Below are positions 5,949 to 7,697 of a stretch of DNA of 7,697 nucleotides, in pieces. Location of the stretch: NCBI GenBank assembly GCA_024641445.1, contig JAHEDA010000113.1:1-7697 (forward strand), given 5' to 3'. The translations under genes were made by a program, and so were the position numbers. Each line of letters starts with the position of its first letter. The stretch's first letter is position 1. The notes under the pieces are model-generated. The model made no database searches. It was not told the origin of the DNA and saw only the letters and a list, made by a program, of their open reading frames with translations. Origin of the DNA: Gammaproteobacteria bacterium. Lineage in GTDB: Bacteria > Pseudomonadota > Gammaproteobacteria > UBA6429 > Thiohalophilaceae.

Positions 5949-7274
5949 TCATGCACCCTTCTTCAACACACTGTTGAATTCATCTTCATAGAATATCCGG
6001 CCAAGATAGTCCGTAATGATCCGTGCATCGCGCTCGGCGTTAGCCAGGCAGCTGGTCGCACCTGGTGAGGGCGTCATATTGAAGATGATCCCCTTGCCTG
6101 AATTTATTTTAGCCTCACCTAGGTGCAGCTTACGCTTCTCCTTGTCGATCATAACGGGTCTTACACCACCGACCTTGTGTGCAAACTCCAGATCGGCCAG
6201 TTTCAGGCTTGGAATGATCTTGCGCGCATCCTTCAGGAACAGGTGACTCCGTACCAGTGGCACTTCAAACAACATGTTCTTGAGCATATACCGGCGAATC
6301 TCACCCTCTTTTATCAGGTCCCACATCACCTTTGCCACGGCGGCATCCGGACGCACAATGCTGAGAAACTCGGGGATACTTGCCAGGTTATAACGCTCAA
6401 GCTGTGGCAACACCAGTGCGGTGGGACCAAAGCGGGTTTTGCCCTCTACCAGGATATCCGGGTCACCGTGAATTGCGGCAAAGGGGAGCTTGTCATTTTG
6501 AATGGTATAGACCTTGCCGCGCAGTACTTGCGGGGTGTAATAAAAACTACCGGCTACCGGAAGACATGAGAACTGCATACCATAGCCCAGGCGTTGCGCA
6601 AACAGCAGGCTCTGTCCACCGGCTGAGACCACGACCATCCGCGCATGATGCTCACCGTGATTGGTTGTCACGTGATAGGCGTCATCACGAAATTCTATTT
6701 TCTTGACCCTGGTATCAAACTCAACCAGTACGTCTTTGCCAGTAGCCTTGCGTGCCTCAACGAGGAAGGAACCCGCAAGGGAATTAAAGTTAACGGTGGA
6801 ATAATCGTCACGCACCCCGATCGCAGCGATAGGGCCACTGCGTTCCAGCGCTACATTGGGCTCCCATTTCTCGATATCCTGACGGGTTAATAACTGCATC
6901 CCCGTATAGTGAGGCTTGAAAAGTTTGTAACGCTCGCGCAGCAGGCCACACTCCTGCTCACCGACCCCCAGAATCATCTTGGGGTATTGAAACATGATGC
7001 CCTCGGGGTTGCCCACCGAGTGAACGTAATTCACCACCATCCTGGCCGAGGCCTGTACCTGTAGCGCCTTTTCGAGGGTGTAGTTGGTTTCGATATCTCC
7101 GCAGTGAAGCGTTTGGCTGTTGTTGCGGCCGTGCGAGTTGACCAGCGCCACATCAGAATATTTTTCCAGCAGGCACAGATTCTTCAGATCAGTAAAGCGC
7201 GCCAACTCATACAGCAGTGCGGTGCCAGATATCCCGCCACCAATGATAAGAACATCGTGATTCCGGTTTTGCAT
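5949..7274 (-). CDS. mqo: FAD-dependent malate:quinone oxidoreductase, Campylobacter/Helicobacter-like type
   Basis: The 441-residue protein belongs to the DAO-like FAD oxidoreductase superfamily. An N-terminal FAD-binding fold shows DVLIIGGGISGTALLYELA (7-25) with the acidic strand end LLEK (35-38). Then follow SQTLHCGDIETNYTLEKA (53-70), VVVSAGG (214-220), LPFAAIHGDPDI (263-274), TRFGPTALVLP (280-290), KVGGVRP (367-373) and NMTPSPGATSCL (399-410). Several of these match, from memory, the shorter Mqo of Campylobacter and Helicobacter rather than the ~500-residue E. coli type. The expected reaction is oxidation of malate to oxaloacetate with electrons to quinone, at the inner face of the cytoplasmic membrane; no membrane helix is apparent. 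L-2-hydroxyglutarate oxidase and related DAO enzymes are alternatives. The ATG lacks a clear ribosome site, but no better in-frame start is seen. A GATAAT (minus strand, 7314-7309) could be a -10 box. Confidence 0.8.
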   Translation of the reverse strand: MQNRNHDVLIIGGGISGTALLYELARFTDLKNLCLLEKYSDVALVNSHGRNNSQTLHCGDIETNYTLEKALQVQASARMVVNYVHSVGNPEGIMFQYPKMILGVGEQECGLLRERYKLFKPHYTGMQLLTRQDIEKWEPNVALERSGPIAAIGVRDDYSTVNFNSLAGSFLVEARKATGKDVLVEFDTRVKKIEFRDDAYHVTTNHGEHHARMVVVSAGGQSLLFAQRLGYGMQFSCLPVAGSFYYTPQVLRGKVYTIQNDKLPFAAIHGDPDILVEGKTRFGPTALVLPQLERYNLASIPEFLSIVRPDAAVAKVMWDLIKEGEIRRYMLKNMLFEVPLVRSHLFLKDARKIIPSLKLADLEFAHKVGGVRPVMIDKEKRKLHLGEAKINSGKGIIFNMTPSPGATSCLANAERDARIITDYLGRIFYEDEFNSVLKKGA

Positions 7275-7346
7275 AGTGGGGTGTCGTGAGCCTGGTTAAG
7301 TTAGCGTTATTATCGTCTGATTCGAGGACGAGGTTTATGACTTTTT

Positions 7347-7697
7347 CTATTGTGCAGGCTCTTGTTGCATACGTGCACTAGTGCTAGGGCTATCTTCAAC
7401 ATAGCGTAAAACCACATACGCCCCTGCAAGACTGATCCCGGCGGCGATTAAAAACGGGCTACTGGGCCCCAGATACTCCCAGCTATACCCCGCATACAAA
7501 CTGCCAATCGCCCCCCCCAAACCAAAGCTAATACTGCTGTACAAGGCCTGTCCCTTACCCTGATGTTGGCCAGTAAAGTAGGTGTGAATAAGCTGGATGG
7601 CCACTGCATGATAGATGCCGAAGGTGGCGGCGTGGAGAAGCTGAGCAAACAGGACCAGACCTAAATTGTCAGGCAACAGACCCACCAACAACCAACG
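7347..7697 (-). CDS. MFS transporter, C-terminal part only (HcaT/MFS_1-like)
   Basis: Only the last 116 codons are present; the reading frame is open through base 7697, so the gene continues beyond the window. The visible part has three hydrophobic stretches: around LLVGLLPDNLGLVLFAQLLH running into ATFGIYHAVAIQLI, then ISFGLGGAIGSLYAGYSW, then FLIAAGISLAGAYVVLRYV. It ends in a short polar tail (DSPSTSARMQQEPAQ). QLLHAATFGIYHAVAI followed by GKGQALYSSISFGLGGAIGS resembles the C-terminal half of the 3-phenylpropionate transporter HcaT and the wider MFS_1-like group, by memory. It would be an inner-membrane transporter; the substrate is unknown. It lies 72 bases upstream of mqo on the same strand, so the two could share a transcript. 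The TTG at 7689-7691 is not a real start. It contains a run of eight G on the coding strand. Confidence 0.8.
   Translation of the reverse strand, partial: RWLLVGLLPDNLGLVLFAQLLHAATFGIYHAVAIQLIHTYFTGQHQGKGQALYSSISFGLGGAIGSLYAGYSWEYLGPSSPFLIAAGISLAGAYVVLRYVEDSPSTSARMQQEPAQ
7511..7518 (-). repeat. Run of eight G in the MFS transporter coding strand
   Basis: Eight consecutive C on the plus strand encode part of the FGLGGAIGSL stretch of the transporter. The frame is intact at this length. Such runs are prone to slippage and to sequencing error, but eight bases is short for a phase-variable locus. Confidence 0.5.

Noticed and set aside
6123..6569. 148-residue plus-strand ORF opposite mqo
   Set aside because: It is antisense to the conserved Mqo frame, has no recognisable motif and no convincing ribosome site.
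7314..7330. CGTC / GACG weak hairpin between mqo and the MFS gene as a terminator
   Set aside because: Only four paired bases with a nine-base loop and no following T-run on the minus strand.
7689..7691. TTG near the window edge as the start of a small membrane protein
   Set aside because: The frame is open past it to base 7697 and the sequence matches the C-terminal part of an MFS transporter, so the gene is simply cut by the window.

Overview
The window looks like chromosomal DNA of a gammaproteobacterium. The gene order is a divergent LysR-type regulator, then leuC, leuD, leuB and asd on the opposite strand. From memory, this closely resembles the leuC-leuD-leuB-asd locus of Pseudomonas and its relatives, and Asd is of the E. 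coli type. I cannot name the genus. Base composition is moderate: sampled lines run from about 40% to 67% GC.

Layout on the plus-strand coordinates. Bases 1-4963 carry a minus-strand biosynthetic operon, transcribed from right to left: leuC (3557-4963), a SAM-dependent methyltransferase (2793-3551), leuD (2114-2752), leuB (1017-2078) and asd (1-969, running off the left edge). Gaps between these genes are 5 to 47 bases, which fits one transcript. A 98-base AT-rich intergenic region (4964-5061) separates leuC from a divergent LysR-family regulator on the plus strand (5062-5928). The regulator converges, with only 20 bases between stop codons, on a minus-strand FAD-dependent malate:quinone oxidoreductase (5949-7274). 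Upstream of that gene is the C-terminal end of an MFS transporter (7347 to beyond the right edge).

LeuC and LeuD form isopropylmalate isomerase, LeuB oxidises 3-isopropylmalate, and Asd makes aspartate semialdehyde for the lysine/diaminopimelate, threonine and methionine branches. LeuA (isopropylmalate synthase) is not in the window. The LysR protein is placed to control leuC.

Two things stand out. First, asd carries an in-frame TAG (244-246) where the E. coli protein has a glutamate. The reading frame continues perfectly conserved for 81 more codons to the window edge, so this is a clean one-base nonsense change or a sequence error in a gene that is normally essential. Second, the methyltransferase sits between the two subunits of isopropylmalate isomerase and resembles trans-aconitate methyltransferases. 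That family includes a yeast enzyme known to methylate 3-isopropylmalate, which suggests a side-product or damage-control role in leucine synthesis. I saw no RNA genes, CRISPR arrays, insertion sequences or convincing terminators.
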